The position numbers and the translations under genes were made by a program. Positions 30,290-42,650 of a stretch of DNA of 64,000 nucleotides are shown piece after piece (positions within the stretch are counted from its first letter, which is position 1; every line of letters begins with the position of its first letter). The DNA comes from Pyropia yezoensis (Eukaryota; Rhodophyta; Bangiophyceae; Bangiales; Bangiaceae), in the NCBI GenBank assembly GCA_009829735.1, contig CM020619.1, forward strand, positions 7,678,375 to 7,742,374, given 5' to 3'. Under the pieces are notes generated by a model. The model was not told the DNA's origin and made no database searches. It saw nothing but the letters and a program-made list of their open reading frames with translations.

Positions 30290-33200
30290 CCGTTGGAGCT
30301 GGTCGTCCGAAGCTCACAACGGCAGCCTCGGCCAAGTGGGCCAAGAGGACGAATCAACCGTGCCGGATACTGCGGCGACCTAAGGGAGTCCGCCCACCTC
30401 GGGTAGGACTCCCCAAGAACGTAAACCCACGTCGGGTCATCGCGGTGCTGACGGGTGAGAACTTCCAGGTGGCTGGACGGGTGCAACTTGCCCCCGGCCG
30501 TGCCTGTTGTGCCCGTATCGTAGTTGATACCGGGTCAGGAGCCTCCTTGATACGCAAGTCGCTATTACCAAAGGAGATGAAGCTCCAACGCTGGAAGTTT
30601 AAAGCTGACCATCTGATCGACATCAATGGTGGGGTACTTCCCATAGTTGGTGCCGTGACCCTACCAACTAGGTGGGGAACCCATGAGGTCGACGTAACCT
30701 ATGGAGTAGTTGAGAATATATCGGTACCCCTGCTTCTGGGTACCCCTTATGTTGTAACACAAGTGCCTTTGATTTGTGGCCCTGAGTATTGGGTCAAGTT
30801 GATGAATGGGGAGACCATCCCCATCCTTGGTAAGGGAAAGTCTGTGGCTCCTGTGACAGTCTCACAGTCGAAGCCTCTTTGCTCTTTGAGAGAAGGGTTT
30901 ACTGCTACCCTGCGCTTAGCCCGTAAAGTCACGTTGCCCCCCTACTCGGTGGCGCACGTTGACGTTGTAACTGATTATACGGGGAACGGGTTGGTGCACC
31001 CTCACCCCCGTCTTGCTCGCAAGCACCAAGTGCATGCTGCCCTCGGCACGATGGACTCCAAAGCCGGGGTTCCGTGAAGGATCCAGGTTATGAACCTGAG
31101 CTCGTCGCCCAAGTACTTCAAGTCGGGAGCCAAGTTTGGCTATATCGACCAACATGAAGGACCGGTAGTAGCGGTCACCCTCAACGCGGGCGCGAGTAGC
31201 GACCCGAAGTCCGGAAAGGAGAAGCACCAAGCCAAGTCGGCCGCCTCTCCTCGGCTCCATGTGAACATGGAGAGTGTTCCACCCAGGTTGAGGGTTCAAG
31301 TTGAACGCCTCTTGGACCAATATCACAAGTTGTGGGATGGTCAATTGGGACTCATGAGAGCCACCCAACACCGGATCGAGTTGAAACCCGGGGCATCCCC
31401 TATACGCCAACAACCGTATAGAGGAGGGCCCCGTTCAAGGGCCCTCGTTCAGGAGCAAGTCGCTCGCATGGAAGCCCTCGATGTGATCGAGGCCAACAAC
31501 GCCGAGTGGGCGAGTCCGGTAGTTATTGTCCCCAAAGTTGATGGGACCCTCCGGTTCTGTATCGACTACCGTAAGCTCAACGAGAGCACGGTGAAGGACA
31601 GTTATCCCCTACCTAGGATGGACGAATGTCTGGACTCTCTGGGGGAGGCAAACGTGTTCTCTACCCTCGACTGTAACGCGGGGTATTGGCAAATTCCCAT
31701 TGCCCCAGAAGACAGGCATAAAACTAACTTTACATGTCACTGTGGTACCTACCAGTGCAAGCGACTACCGTTCGGACTGTGCAACGCGCCGGCAACTTTC
31801 CAGCGCGCTATGGACATGATTCTGGCCGGAGTACGGTGGCAGATCTGTCTTGTGTACCTAGACGACATCATTGTGTTCTCCCGAAGTCCGGAGGAACACA
31901 TTGGCCATCTTGGCCAGGTGTTCAAGCTACTTGCTGACGCCGGTGTGTCACTGAAGGCGAGTAAGTGCCACCTCTTCACTCAAGAGGTGGAGTACTTGGG
32001 ACATGTTGTCCGTCCGGGGCGTCTCAGTGTTAACGAGAAGAACTTGAGGGCCATCCGTAAGGCTCAGTACCCCCGGACCCAGACCCAGATGAGGAGCTTC
32101 CTCGGGATGTGTAACGTATACCGACGTTTCACCAAGGGCTTCGCCAAGGTGGCGAAGCCGCTGAATGAGCTAGTTAGCTCAACACTACCGAAGCACCTGC
32201 CCCCCCCAAGTCGGGTGGAGCAGGAATCCTTTGAGACTCTTCGGGACCTTCTGCTGAAGCCCCCTATCTTGGCTAGTCCCAGGTTGGGAGGCCACTACAT
32301 CCTGGATATGGAAGATAGCTACGACCAACTTGGTTGTGTGTTGCTTCAGCAGCAGCCGGACAAGGAGTACGTGCCGGTGGGATACTTCAGCAAGGGGCTG
32401 CACTCGGCTGAGAAGAACTACGGAGTCACCGAGTTGGAAGGACTCGCAGTGGTGTGGGCGATGACGTCACTTCGTCACTACCTAGAGGGTGAGAAGTTCC
32501 TCATCCGCTGTGACCACCGCGCGTTGCAGTTCATCTTCAAGACGGACTGTACGAACACTCGTCTCAACCGGTGGAGGGCGCGACTGGCACCCTTCAACTT
32601 TGATATTGAGTACCGACCTGGCAGGCAACATGCCCTTGCCGACGGCTTTTCTCGGGTACCTACCGAGGGGCTGGACACTAACCCAGTTGATGAGGACATC
32701 CCCATCGGGGGGGTAGTCTCGCGCTCGGGTCAGGCGTTGGACCCCGAGGCGCAAGGGAACAAGAAGTACTTGCCCCTGTCTCTAGACGAGGTGGTGAAGG
32801 CCCAGGCCGAGGACCCCTTCTGCAAGTCGCAGAGGGATACACTGGATACAGTGGCGGAGACGCGGTTCTTTATCGGAGACGATGGCCTCCTCTTAAGGAG
32901 GGGGATATTCCAGGGGACCGAACAACTTGTCGTCCCCGCATCCCTCAAGGACAGTATCCTTGAGAGGGAGCATAACGCTCCCACAGGTCGACACCTGGGG
33001 TCTAGTAAACTGTACCGGACCCTGAGGACCAGGTACTACTGGCCGTCCATGGTGGTGGACATCTACAGTTGGGTGGCTGCCTGCACAAGTTGTGCGCAGA
33101 ACCGTCTGATGGAACGGCGGCCTACTTCGGATATGTTACTGTTCCCGGCAAAGGAGCCCTTTGCCGCGTTGGCGATGGACATCCTTGGGCCACTGCCAGT

Positions 33201-34269
33201 GACCGAGGAGGGCAGCCAGTACCTCCTGGTTATCTGTGACCGCTTCACGAAACTTACGCGAGCGATCCCACTGGCAGAGATCACGGCCATGTCGGTCGTG
33301 TCAGCCTTCCTAGATCACTGGGTTGCCGCGTATGGTATCCCGGATAGTACACTATCGGACAATGGACCGCAATTTGCGTCCGTACTGTTTCAGGGAGTGC
33401 TGTATATGTTTGGAGATAAGGCAAACTTTGCCACCCATTACCACCCACAAACTAATGGGCAGGTGGAGCGCTTCAACAAAACTATTGTTAGGCAGCTGCG
33501 CCACTATGTGAGTGAGCACGTGAAAACGTGGGACCAATACATTTCTATTCTTACGACTGCCTACAATTCGCAGGTTCACTCATCTACCGGTGAAGTACCC
33601 CTCGCTTTTGTGACCCCCCGTCGCGTGCGGTCTATTGCCGTGCGGCGGCCGCTCGCAACTAGGGAGGATGGTGGCAGTACGCCTACTCCTACTGAGAGTA
33701 AGGCGGAGTTCGCTGCTAGGCTTGAAAAACTCATTCCTAAAGTCAGGGCTGAGATGGACAAAGCACAAAAGCGCTACAAGCGTACCTTTGACAAAAAGGT
33801 GCGCAACGCCAAGCATGTCCCCGAGCAGGGTGACTGGGTGCTGGTACACTCACACACCCCAACTGGGGATAAGTTGGTATTCCAGACGAAGGGGCCATAC
33901 CAGGTCCTTCGTACGGATGGGCGGCGCTTTACCATCGAAAGTGACGATGGGGTCCGCACAGTAAACGGACAGGATGTGGTCAAAGTTGCACCACCGCCTG
34001 CAGGCGACCCATCTTGGGCGCGTGCGCTGGATGCGTGGCGCCTGCCCTCGCTGCCTGCGGCCAAACATGACCCGCAGGAGTACGTGTTCGATAAGTTCAT
34101 CGACCACGGATGGGATGAGGACACTAACCGCCTCATGTTGAGGGTGCGTTGGTTTGGCTACAAAGCCAAGGATGATACGTGGGAGTATGTGGAGGACCTT
34201 CCCGCTGAGAAGGTCCGGGCGTACTGTGCCCGGAATGAGATAGACCCTAACAGCCCCCCCTCAACGTGA
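30286..34269 (+). pseudogene. pol: pol of Ty3 copy A (PR-RT-RNase H-IN-chromodomain), one stop
   Basis: 1328 codons starting at the ATG inside ATGA at the gag stop. Order of domains: aspartic protease with DTGSGAS near residue 80 and LLLGTP; reverse transcriptase with FSTLDCNAGYWQIPIA and YLDD (31855-31866, residue about 523); RNase H near residue 675; integrase with an HHCC zinc site (residue about 895) and a DDE core (MDILGPL, DNGPQF, then E in QTNGQVERFNK); and a chromodomain at residues about 1268-1320 (FDKFIDHGWDEDTNRLMLRV). A private TGA at 31075-31077 separates protease from RT; copy B has TTG there. In RNase H the usual VDAS is changed to MEDS (32308-32319), replacing the first catalytic Asp with Glu. 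The RT site itself is intact. Confidence 0.9.
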
Positions 34270-34380
34270 GGGAAGGCCGAGCAACAGTGCCAAGAAAGTG
34301 CTTCAAGTCGAAGTGGTACGCAGAGTGGCTTTTAACTACAGCCCTGACCCTCACACTCTCATAAAAAAGGCAGCTGCCAG

Positions 34381-36324
34381 CTAGGCATGCATGCTAGACT
34401 CTCCAAGCCCACGGCCCTCGCCCTCACGTAGAGGCGAGCGGCGAGACCCACGGCGATAACGTTCCCCACCAGTCGGCGGGGCCGGCGGCTCCAAGTCGGA
34501 ACCGTCGCGCCCCTCCCGGTCGCGCAAGTGACGACGACCGCGGCTACTCTTCTGCTTGGTCTTGCGCGCAAGTTGGCGACGCAGACGCCGGACCGACTCC
34601 GACTCTGACGGAGTAGAGGACTCCGAGACGGAATAAGACAACTCGTCTTCCGACACGGAGGGAGAGCGTCGCGAGCGTCGGCGACGACGGCGAGGAGGCG
34701 AGTATGCCCGGCTTGCCCGACGTTTGCCACGCCCAAGTGGGGCTGGCTGGGGCATAATAGCCCCAATGCGAGCCAACTCGGCCGTCATAAACTCCGCCAC
34801 CGACTCGCAACTCGCAGTCGCCACTGCAGTACGAACGCGCTCCTCAAGTTGAGGAGTCTCGGAAGCTTGACGGGTTGCGGTCGACGCGGCCAACCAGGAA
34901 ATGGTGCGCACCAACGTGGTGATCATCATCTCTGAGGTTAGAGGCGTGGGCGGTAACACCAACTTGGGATAAACGGTCAGAAGAGTGGCCCCCAAGTTGG
35001 GGGACAGCGGGATGGACGACTCAACGGCCACGCTTATCGGGATGTCCCCGCGCGGCTGGTAGGGGACAGGAGGAAGCGGAGGGGCACGCCGAGGTGGCGG
35101 TGCCCGAGTGTAACTGCGACCCCTACTCGGGGCCCCCGCAGTGGGTTGAGTCATATGGTCATCGTGAGAGGGCACGGGCATCACTATGGCCTTGTCCGGG
35201 GGCGGCGCAGTGTGGCGATCCACCCCCGGGGCACACGGGTAGTCCCCGATGCCCAGGCACTCTCATAGTACCACCCGGCCGTCGTGAAGTTCACGAGCGA
35301 CCCACACGAACTGGCGAAGTGCGCCATCGTCCTTGGGCCCACGAGTGGGGCGGCGCAACTTGTGCTCGATGCTCTCCCACTCGATGAACTTGTGAAGGCG
35401 GAGCATCTCCCCAAGTAGAGTGAGTTGTCCTGATGAGCACCCCTCAGCAACTAGCTGAGGGGTGAGCTGTTCCAAACCTTGGATAAGCCGGAGGGGAAGA
35501 TGCCAGAGCATCCCCCGCCGCTGAACACAAGACACCCAGGTCGACATGACCTCCAGGAGCAACTGGGTGGCCAACATGGCCCACACCAGGTGATCTGGGC
35601 TAGCCGTCAGCATGACGGAGCCGAAGTGGTCAAGCAACCGTGGCAGCAACTCCGGGAATCCAAAGGGGACCTCAACTTGAGGCCACCACTCGGGCTTCTT
35701 CGGATAGTACTGCTCCTTACTGGCAGCAGACTGCTGAGGAAACTCAAGTTGAGCCGAGGTCACCAAGTAGGGACCTCGCCGGAAGTCCTTCTCCATCCGC
35801 ACATCAAAGTGATGAGTGTGCGGATCGGCCTCGTGAAGGTACGGGGGGCGAGTTGCCACCGCGTCCCAAGTTAAGGTCGGTAAGTCGCCGGGACCCGGGA
35901 TAGTTCCCCCGCGGTCCACCATGGCCTTAGCCCGCTGTACGTCCTCGACCTCCTCATCGTCCAGGAAGGCAAACTGGTCCGTCCTGAAGCCGGCAGGGAA
36001 CCCGACCCTACGGGGATACTTCTCCCGTAGGCGGTCCCACACCCGACCCATCGCTGCGCCAAGTCGGCCACAGCGAAGAACAGTCAACCCCTCCTCATAT
36101 AGAGCCCAAGCAGGGTAAAACTACCGCCCCAAGGCCTCATGCGGGACAACTTGTCCCGCCTCCGGGGGAGATCCCGCCGTCAACCCAAAGCCGCGTGACG
36201 CGGGAGTCCTATCCTCCGGAGCAACCGCAGAGCCCTCGCCAGAAGTCCCGGCGGGCGCTGCACCGTAGGAGGTGTCCTCCATACGTTCATCAAGAGAGTC
36301 AGTCTCCACCCCCGGGGTCACCAT
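34381..36324 (-). CDS. Opposite-strand ORF of Ty3 copy A, function unknown, two shared stops
   Basis: A 648-codon frame on the strand opposite to gag-pol, between the pol stop and the 3' LTR. The start is chosen at the ATG at 36324 (MVTPGVETDSLDERMED), because copy B has an ATG in good context at the same place. The middle part reads MGRVWDRLREKYPRRVGFPA and later QLLLEVMSTWVSCVQRRGML. The C-terminal 90 residues are Arg/Ser-rich (RRRRRSRRSPSVSEDEL), like RS domains of nuclear or RNA-binding proteins. TAG at codon 68 (36121-36123) and TGA at codon 354 (35263-35265) interrupt it at the same codons in copy B. The frame is otherwise unbroken. Opposite-strand ORFs in this position are known in some plant Ty3 lineages (Tat/Ogre type). 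I see no similarity to any protein I know. Confidence 0.6.
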
Positions 36325-36649
36325 GGCTCTCCTCAAGTTAGGGAAAGACGCCCTGGTTGCAGTGGCACGAGACCCGCCTCGAGTTGAGGGAGGCTCGGAT
36401 CGTGGGTAGATGGGTGGCCTCCTCAACGCGGGGCGGCCAAGGGGAAGGTGAAGGGGATGTGTTGGTGATGGTGAAGTCAGAACCGGGGAGAGCAAGCTGC
36501 CGAGTGGGCAAGCTTGAGGAGAGGGGCGGTCAACGTGACCGCCTCCACGTCCACGTTACGTTCTCGAGGGGGGACAGCAAGTTGCGCCCCCAACGCCGAG
36601 ACGTGCGTTTACGCGCCCCCTCACAGGGCCGACCGGGTCGATCGGAACT

Positions 36650-36662
36650 GAGGAGAGGGGAG
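36650..36662 (+). other. Polypurine tract of Ty3 copy A
   Basis: GAGGAGAGGGGAG directly precedes the 3' LTR. Copy B has its complement at 54362-54374. Confidence 0.75.
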
Positions 36663-37131
36663 CGTGGCAATATTGGCCCCCAGGTACGGAGGCAACACGT
36701 GCCATGCAAGGGGCGGCAGGCCACTAGCCTGATCCGTTCCTCCCCCTGCATTTGGGTCCGTATTCCCTAAGTTTGGGATAGTTAGCTTAGTAGTAAATCC
36801 AACTTGGATTTGAGGGTTTTCTGCATTTATCGTCTTGAATTTTCGTGTGGCCCGGTGGGCAGGTGCTGGGGCGGGAGATTCTGAGTGGCGAGATTCTGAG
36901 GGGACCCTGGGGGGATAAGGGGAGGGACAGCGGGGCTTGGCCCTGCGTCCCCGTCCCGACCAAGAAACTGTTGGCCCACACACCATCTTCTTGTTTGTCA
37001 GTGGGGGGATTGCCCCACAACAGGGATAGAGTGTGTGCGACTTGCACTTCTTCCGGTTCCCCCGACACGGGAGGCAGCCTTTGTACACCGCCCCAACTTG
37101 GGTGTCGCGTGTGCGAGAGGTTTTTGCCACA
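36663..37131 (+). repeat. 3' LTR of Ty3 copy A
   Basis: 469 bp, from CGTGGCAATATTGG (first base changed from T) to TTTTTGCCACA. Confidence 0.9.
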
Positions 37132-38980
37132 CATATGACTCTTCCTGCCATGACCAGAGAGCACAGTCGCCCACAAGACGGAGTCGCAACCGTCATGCTC
37201 GTCGTGCCGCAGACCCCGAGTCGTGGGCCTGGGCATTCATCACAGGTGCGGCAACGACGTGCGGTGCGATCGAGAGAGCGCTCAGGGCGTGCATACGGGC
37301 CGCTCTCATGACCTAAGGTTGTGCGCGTCCTCCGAGGCGTGCGCCGGGGGGGGCCGGGGAGGGGGGGGGGGGGGGCGGGGGCGGGGCGGGGGCGGGGCGG
37401 GGGGGGGGGAGGCGGGGTGGCGGCGGCCGGTGGGGGGGGGGGGGGGCCCGTGAGCCGGAGAAGACCCGCCGCGCGGGCGGGAAGGAGGAGAAGGGGGGAC
37501 GGTGGGGCTCGTCCTCCGCGCAGGAGGTGCTCGTAGTCGCGTGGCAGCGGAAGTGGCTCGCCCGGGTGCCCTCAGCGACGGTGCGCAGCTTGGACGGCGC
37601 GGAGGAAAGGGAGGGGGGGGAAGGGGCCCAGCCGACGATCGCGAGCGCGGTGGGAGGGGGGGAAGAGGCAACGGCGCAGGGGGAGGAGGCGCGCACCCAG
37701 CGCCAAGGGCGTGAGTAGCACGGGTGGCTCCCTGCATGCTTTCCTTGACTGCCAAAGGAAGAAAAAAAGACAGACATCAGGTTATGAGGTGCGACAGCAG
37801 AACACAAAAACAAGGGTCGCGTCGGAGAGCTGGTCAAGAAAAGAACAGGAAGACCGAACCTCTCTCTTTCTCACCAGCTCAAAAGTTTAGATGGGCGTGC
37901 ATCGTACCTGGTGTTTCCATGGATTGAGAGGACAAGCGCGCCTGTGCGGGGCGGGTTGAGGGCGAGAGACCCCGCCTCCTAGCCGGGGCCATGGTGGTGA
38001 TGTGGGCGTGGCCGCTGTGCAGCAGCAGGCGCGACACGACGACCAGAGGGACGCAGAGCTTGGCACGGCCGTCGTCGAAGGGCCGCGAGCACGGCGCGTA
38101 GCGCCACCGTCGTGAGCGACTTATATACGCGCGCGCGGTGGGGTGGGAGCTCCGAGCAAAGCAGACGCTGAGAGTGGCGCGCCCTCATTGGGGTCCGTGA
38201 ACGCATCTGATTGGCTCTCCTGGAGACCTCAAAGTTTGACATTGTTTTTGGAAGGCCACAATGCGGCGGCCAAGCGCGGCACGTCCCCGGGCCACACGCT
38301 TGCCTACCCCTCTCTGAGACCACTCCTCAAGGGGTTTTATCTCATCCAGGGCCTCCCAAATACGCCTCCCGAGAATTGTAGCACCCCCAATAAACCCCTC
38401 TCCCGCCTCGCTGGAGCGTTTTGCGTCCTATGATCTACGGCCCGCCGCCGTTTGTGCACCACACAGTGCCGCCTCCTTCGTGCCAGAGTCGACGTGCGGC
38501 GGCTGTATCTCCCGAATCCCCACCTGAAAAAGCCTCGAAAAACTTGTGGCTCCCCGCTGCGCCTCCCGTTGACGCCGCAGGGTGTGGTGGACAGCCGCGC
38601 CAGCGCCGCACTCGTCGAGCAGTCTAGAGCTGGGATGTAAAGCCCAAAATATCTTTCTAGAGCAACCTTCCAGCCCACCACAAGCGGTGTGCTGCCTGGC
38701 GAAGGTGCTGTTCATTGGATCCTGCAGAATCTTTTGTCTCCGGCCAGGTGAGCACGGCCCCCACGTACCGACCCAAATCGAGGGTCCCCGCGCACCCCAT
38801 TCCCCCCCCCTGCACAGATATTAATGAATCTCACAACGAAGAGAACGGCTCACGAGCAAACAAAACGAAGTGCCGACCATCACGGCATAGAGTCCCAACC
38901 ACTCCACTCACGGCGAGAAGGGGAATATATATTTCATACGTCCGTCGATGGAGGAAAAACAGTCCATGTCCAGTCGTCTT
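37132..38980. other. Interior of the EnSpm-like element, no gene recognised
   Basis: Just right of Ty3 copy A the DNA is mixed. 37345-37450 is an almost pure G tract, and 37735-37870 is A-rich. A TATA-like string, TTATATACGCGCGCGCG, lies at 38121-38137. No frame shows a recognisable protein. It presumably holds the 3' side of the decayed transposase gene and old insertions. Confidence 0.4.
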
Positions 38981-41704
38981 TCAGGGAGTCCTGTATTTTC
39001 CCTGGCGATCAGCCGCCGAGCGAACACACTCAACGTAGGCGAAAGCTCGCGGCTCCCCGACGTGTACCAAGGCATAGTCGTGCGCGAGCTCGTAGGTAGT
39101 GACAGCCACACGTCGGACCGCGCCAGTCCGCATTTCATGAAGATCGTCCGAGTCAATCTTCAAGAGGTTGTTTCGCCGACGCCCTGGACCATTCGTGGAG
39201 ACGGATCCACCAATGACGCCTGCAGCGAGCCGGAACCGGAAGTACTTTTTGGCCAGAACGGACAGTGGCACATGCGGTACGCCGTCGAGCCTCACCGCGA
39301 TTCGCATTTGCGCGAGTTCATGTCCGACAAGCTTCCCGGTCCGACTCGAAGGCCGCAAGAGTCGCACTTGCTCGTCATTGATTGCCGGAAAAGCCAAACT
39401 TCCAATGGGTGCGGCTCCACGTTCGCCCGTGGACTCGCCCGATGCGAGCCTCCAGTGAGCTGGACAGAAGGATTCGGCAAATGTTGACAAAAGTTGAGCC
39501 TCGTACTTTCGCGTAATTGCTGAGGTGAGCGCCTCATGCGGCCTTGAGTGTGACCGAGTCTTAGGAGTTAAGGTTCCGATGGCTCATTCGACGGGAAAAT
39601 GCCAAGACGCCCAAACAGGTCCGCTTGAAAGGATGTTTGAGGTCACGTCCAGCAACGTGGCGATAGGAAGTCGACAGAAAGGCAGCCGGTCAAACTTGCC
39701 AGCGGACTCGTTGGCGTAGAAAGCCGTGCAATAGCCCCGAAAATGTCCTCGCACGACAATAATGTGCGACTTGCTGAGTGGAGTCGGTCGGAAGTTTACT
39801 CTACACGCCTTACGTAATGCCATAATCATATTAAAGTGACGGTCCGGAAGGCGCCCGGCGAAAACAGCTTCGGCCATGCTGATGATAAACTACATCCAAT
39901 CTGCTGCCGTGAACGACTTGTGGTGAACCTTGATGTTTCGGAGACTCCTCGCTTGGGAAGCTGGAATCGTTGAACGCGAAAGCCGCATTTCGCGTCCGAT
40001 TTTTGAGATGTTGTCGGATGAAAGTACGTAGTCGTCGTCGCCGGAGCCGGGTGCAGTCCATGCAGCGATAACCAAGGCCCACATCTGGGGAACGACGTTA
40101 CTTAGGTTGAGGTGCATGGTGTCGTACGGGGCAATGTCGGGGCCAATCTACTGCAAGTACTCAAGATGAGGATACCGCGCCCGGTCATCGGGACTTGGAC
40201 ATACCAGCAGGGAGTCACCCTTGATGCCACAGTTTTTGACCATGTCCTCGACGGCGTAAAGCGGGCCGGAACCGGCGCGAGCTCTTTCGACATTGGTGGC
40301 GTCCGCTACAAACTTGGCTGCCGACCTCCTGTCATCGGACGGCCTGGTTATGGAGAACATGGACGCGCCGCTGGTGGGATGCACGGGGGGGTAGTATTAG
40401 TTGGAGACGTGCCGTACGCCCTGGAAGTCCCTGATGCGATTTGGCGTCAAGCCATTGCTGCCAGTAGTACTCAACATCTTGTTGCCAGCTGGCATGTCAG
40501 TCGTGACTTTCAGAAGGTTTGCGCGCAGGACGACTTCGCCTGGAAAAACAGCTACTTTCACTCCCGGAATTCCTTTCGAAAGCAGGTTGAGCTCGTATCA
40601 CAACGGGTGCACGAAAGACTCTAAGTCCACTGGTTGACTGGGTCCCGGCGTGATGCACGCAATCCACAGAGCAGTATTCTTATACCGACGCGCCGGCCCA
40701 AAGTTGAGGACGGTGAAGACGAAAGGCCAGGACTGGAAGCCCTGCTGGCGCCACGCCTCAAGACCGTCGGTTGAAAGACTGAGCGCAATGTCCGTATCAG
40801 CTGTGAAGTGGCCTTGCTGCACCATTTGGCGAAAAGCTGTTCCATGGTACCAGTCGCAAACTTCAGGTAGATCTTGTGTTGCTTTTCTCGCGTCGGCCAG
40901 CGCAGTCGCCATCGTTCCAATCATCTCCTTAGCTGTCGCAGGGGCTGCCAACAGGGACACAAGCCAAGGGATAAGGGACCAGTACGTGACTTGCTTTCTT
41001 GACCCGCCGTTGAAGTTTTGCTGGCTTGCTTAACACACGTCACAAACTGCGCTGGTCGTCCTGAAAGCCGTGAAAGCCACGCAGCCGTTTACGCACGCGT
41101 CCACCTTGGTGGTGTGCAAGTCCACGACACCGCAGACCAGTTTGTCGTGTGTGGCGGGGGTGCGGCTGATCAGGTCGGACCGCTGTTTCAGCATCTTTGC
41201 AGCACCTTTCACCGTGACGCGAAACTCTTTACGATACGTGAAGTACGCCAAGATCTTTTGGATGAATTCTTCGACTGGGACGAGCACGCCACTGGCTGGA
41301 GCCGTTTCCTGGAAAACCGGATGAATGGGTGCGCCTGGAAGCACGTCAAAGTTGATGCCGTCGGCTTCTTCCACGACTTCTTCGTCTGGTTGATCATCGT
41401 TCGCAATCCAAACTCCGTCATGAGAGTCGCTTGCCGAATCCGAATCGTTCGAACTGTCCGACGTGCCAACATCTGCCGCACCCGCCGGATTATTGTCGAC
41501 AATATAGGCGCCGCCTGCCACCGGGGGGGCCTGGGAAGGACTAGCTGAGCCGGGGGCGCGCCACTGGCTGCTCACCCCTGCTTCAGGACCCGTCAGCCGT
41601 CGGCGCTCTCCTTTGTTGTGGCGGAACCATGTAGATCTCGGACTCTTCTTGCCGCCACACTGATGACAATGGCATTCTTGGTACGAGTCGGCGTTTCCCG
41701 ACAT
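38981..41704 (-). pseudogene. EnSpm/CACTA (Plavaka-like) transposase, decayed by in-frame stops only
   Basis: One minus-strand frame of 908 codons from the ATG at 41704 (MSGNADSYQECHCHQCGGK, an N-terminal Cys/His motif). Then come VDACVNGCVAFTAFRTTSAV (the superfamily's C-x-x-x-C-x-x-F box), SLSTDGLEAWRQQGFQSWPF with the first catalytic Asp, and ITPGPSQPVDLESFVHPL. Next are VTTDMPAGNKMLSTTGSNGL, YDTMHLNLSNVVPQMW, and WASWHFPVE with the catalytic Glu region followed by AIGTLTPKTRSHSRPHEALT. Six stops interrupt it: TAA 41030, TGA 40598, TAA 40397, TAG 40148, TAG 39890 and TGA 39584 (left coordinates). No frameshift is needed along 2.7 kb, which is unusual for an old pseudogene. The product would move the surrounding TIR element. 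Confidence 0.75.
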
Positions 41705-41940
41705 TGTGGCCCGTCTGACGGAAGGAAGGGGGGGAGGGGGGGGGTTACGAAGCGGGGGTGCCGAGGAGGGAGCACAGCTGGAGAGGGAGGGGAGGCCGTG
41801 ACGCTGGGAAAGGAGGCTGCCGAGCGAAGGGCAGGGGAGGGTGTGAAGAGGTGGAGGAGGGATGGGGGGTGACGGGCGGGATGTCACGGTCTGTGCTAAG
41901 GTGGGATGATGAGAAAGGGATCGGGGGTGGTGGGTTCCGT

Positions 41941-41948
41941 CCTTTTAT
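41941..41948 (-). promoter_or_regulatory. TATA box upstream of the EnSpm transposase gene
   Basis: TATAAAAG on the minus strand in GGCTATAAAAGGACGG, about 240 bp before the ATG at 41704. This leaves a C-rich leader of roughly 200 bases. Inferred from sequence and position. Confidence 0.55.
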
Positions 41949-42229
41949 AGCCTGGTCCACGGACGTGCTGCCTCTCTTCTGGGGCTAGCCCACGAAGGGC
42001 TCGCGTTTTGGACGAGCTGTCGTGGAAGCGGCTTAGCGCGGAGGTGGCCACGTCAGTGAGAATTTCTCGTTGCCTCCAGAGGCTTCTAAAAAAAGCAGCC
42101 TGGAAGGCTCCACAAGCTCTGCGGTAGCCATTGGATAGCGTGGAAGGGGAAGCGCTTGCGGCGAAATGTGGGGGCCAGGATTGGCGGCGGGGCCCCACTG
42201 AGAGCGCCAAGAGTAGAAGGGTGGGGCGT

Positions 42230-42650
42230 GCCATAGGGCAGCGGCCGTGCAGGCAGCATGGTTGCGCAGCACCCTCCAGGAGGGAGGGGAGAGCGGGGGG
42301 GAGAGTGCGGGCGCGGTGGCGGCGCGGCCCTGGAGGGGGGGGCGTGTGGAAAAAAAAAGGCGGCGGGGCGCGGCGGGGGGCAGCGGCCTTGCGGCCAGCG
42401 CGGCTGCGAAGCACCTCCCAAAAGGGGGGGGGAGGCGGCGAGGTGGGAGGGTGCGGGCGCGGTGGCGGCGCGGCCCTGGGGGGGGGGGCATGTGGAAAAA
42501 AAATGCGTCGGTGGGGCGCAGCGGGGGGCCGCAGCCGTGCGGCCAGCACGGTTGCGCAGCTCCCACGGTGGCGTGCCGGGACAGCCACGGGGGGGGGGCG
42601 GGCGACTGCATGGGGGGGGCGCGAGCGGCGAGGCGCTGGAAGGGGGGGCG
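42230..42650. repeat. Subterminal tandem repeat, about 147-bp period, three degenerate units
   Basis: Units share GGCAGCRYGGTTGCGCAGC, GGTGGCGGCGCGGCCCTG and TGTGGAAAAAAAA (42344 and 42491, with a decayed third near 42650). They lie 0.3-0.7 kb inside the right terminus of the EnSpm-like element. Such elements often carry transposase-binding arrays in that position. Confidence 0.6.

Larger units (their letters stand above)
27756..37131 (+). mobile_element. Ty3/gypsy chromovirus copy A, 9376 bp
   Basis: A complete LTR retrotransposon: 5' LTR 27756-28223, primer-binding site 28226, gag, pol, opposite-strand ORF, polypurine tract and 3' LTR 36663-37131. Flanking pentamers CAAAT (27751-27755) and CATAT (37132-37136) match at four of five positions, a slightly decayed target duplication. 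It is exactly as long as copy B. The LTRs differ by roughly 4 percent by eye, so it is not a very recent insertion. It carries internal stops and an altered RNase H site, so it should not be autonomous. Confidence 0.9.
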
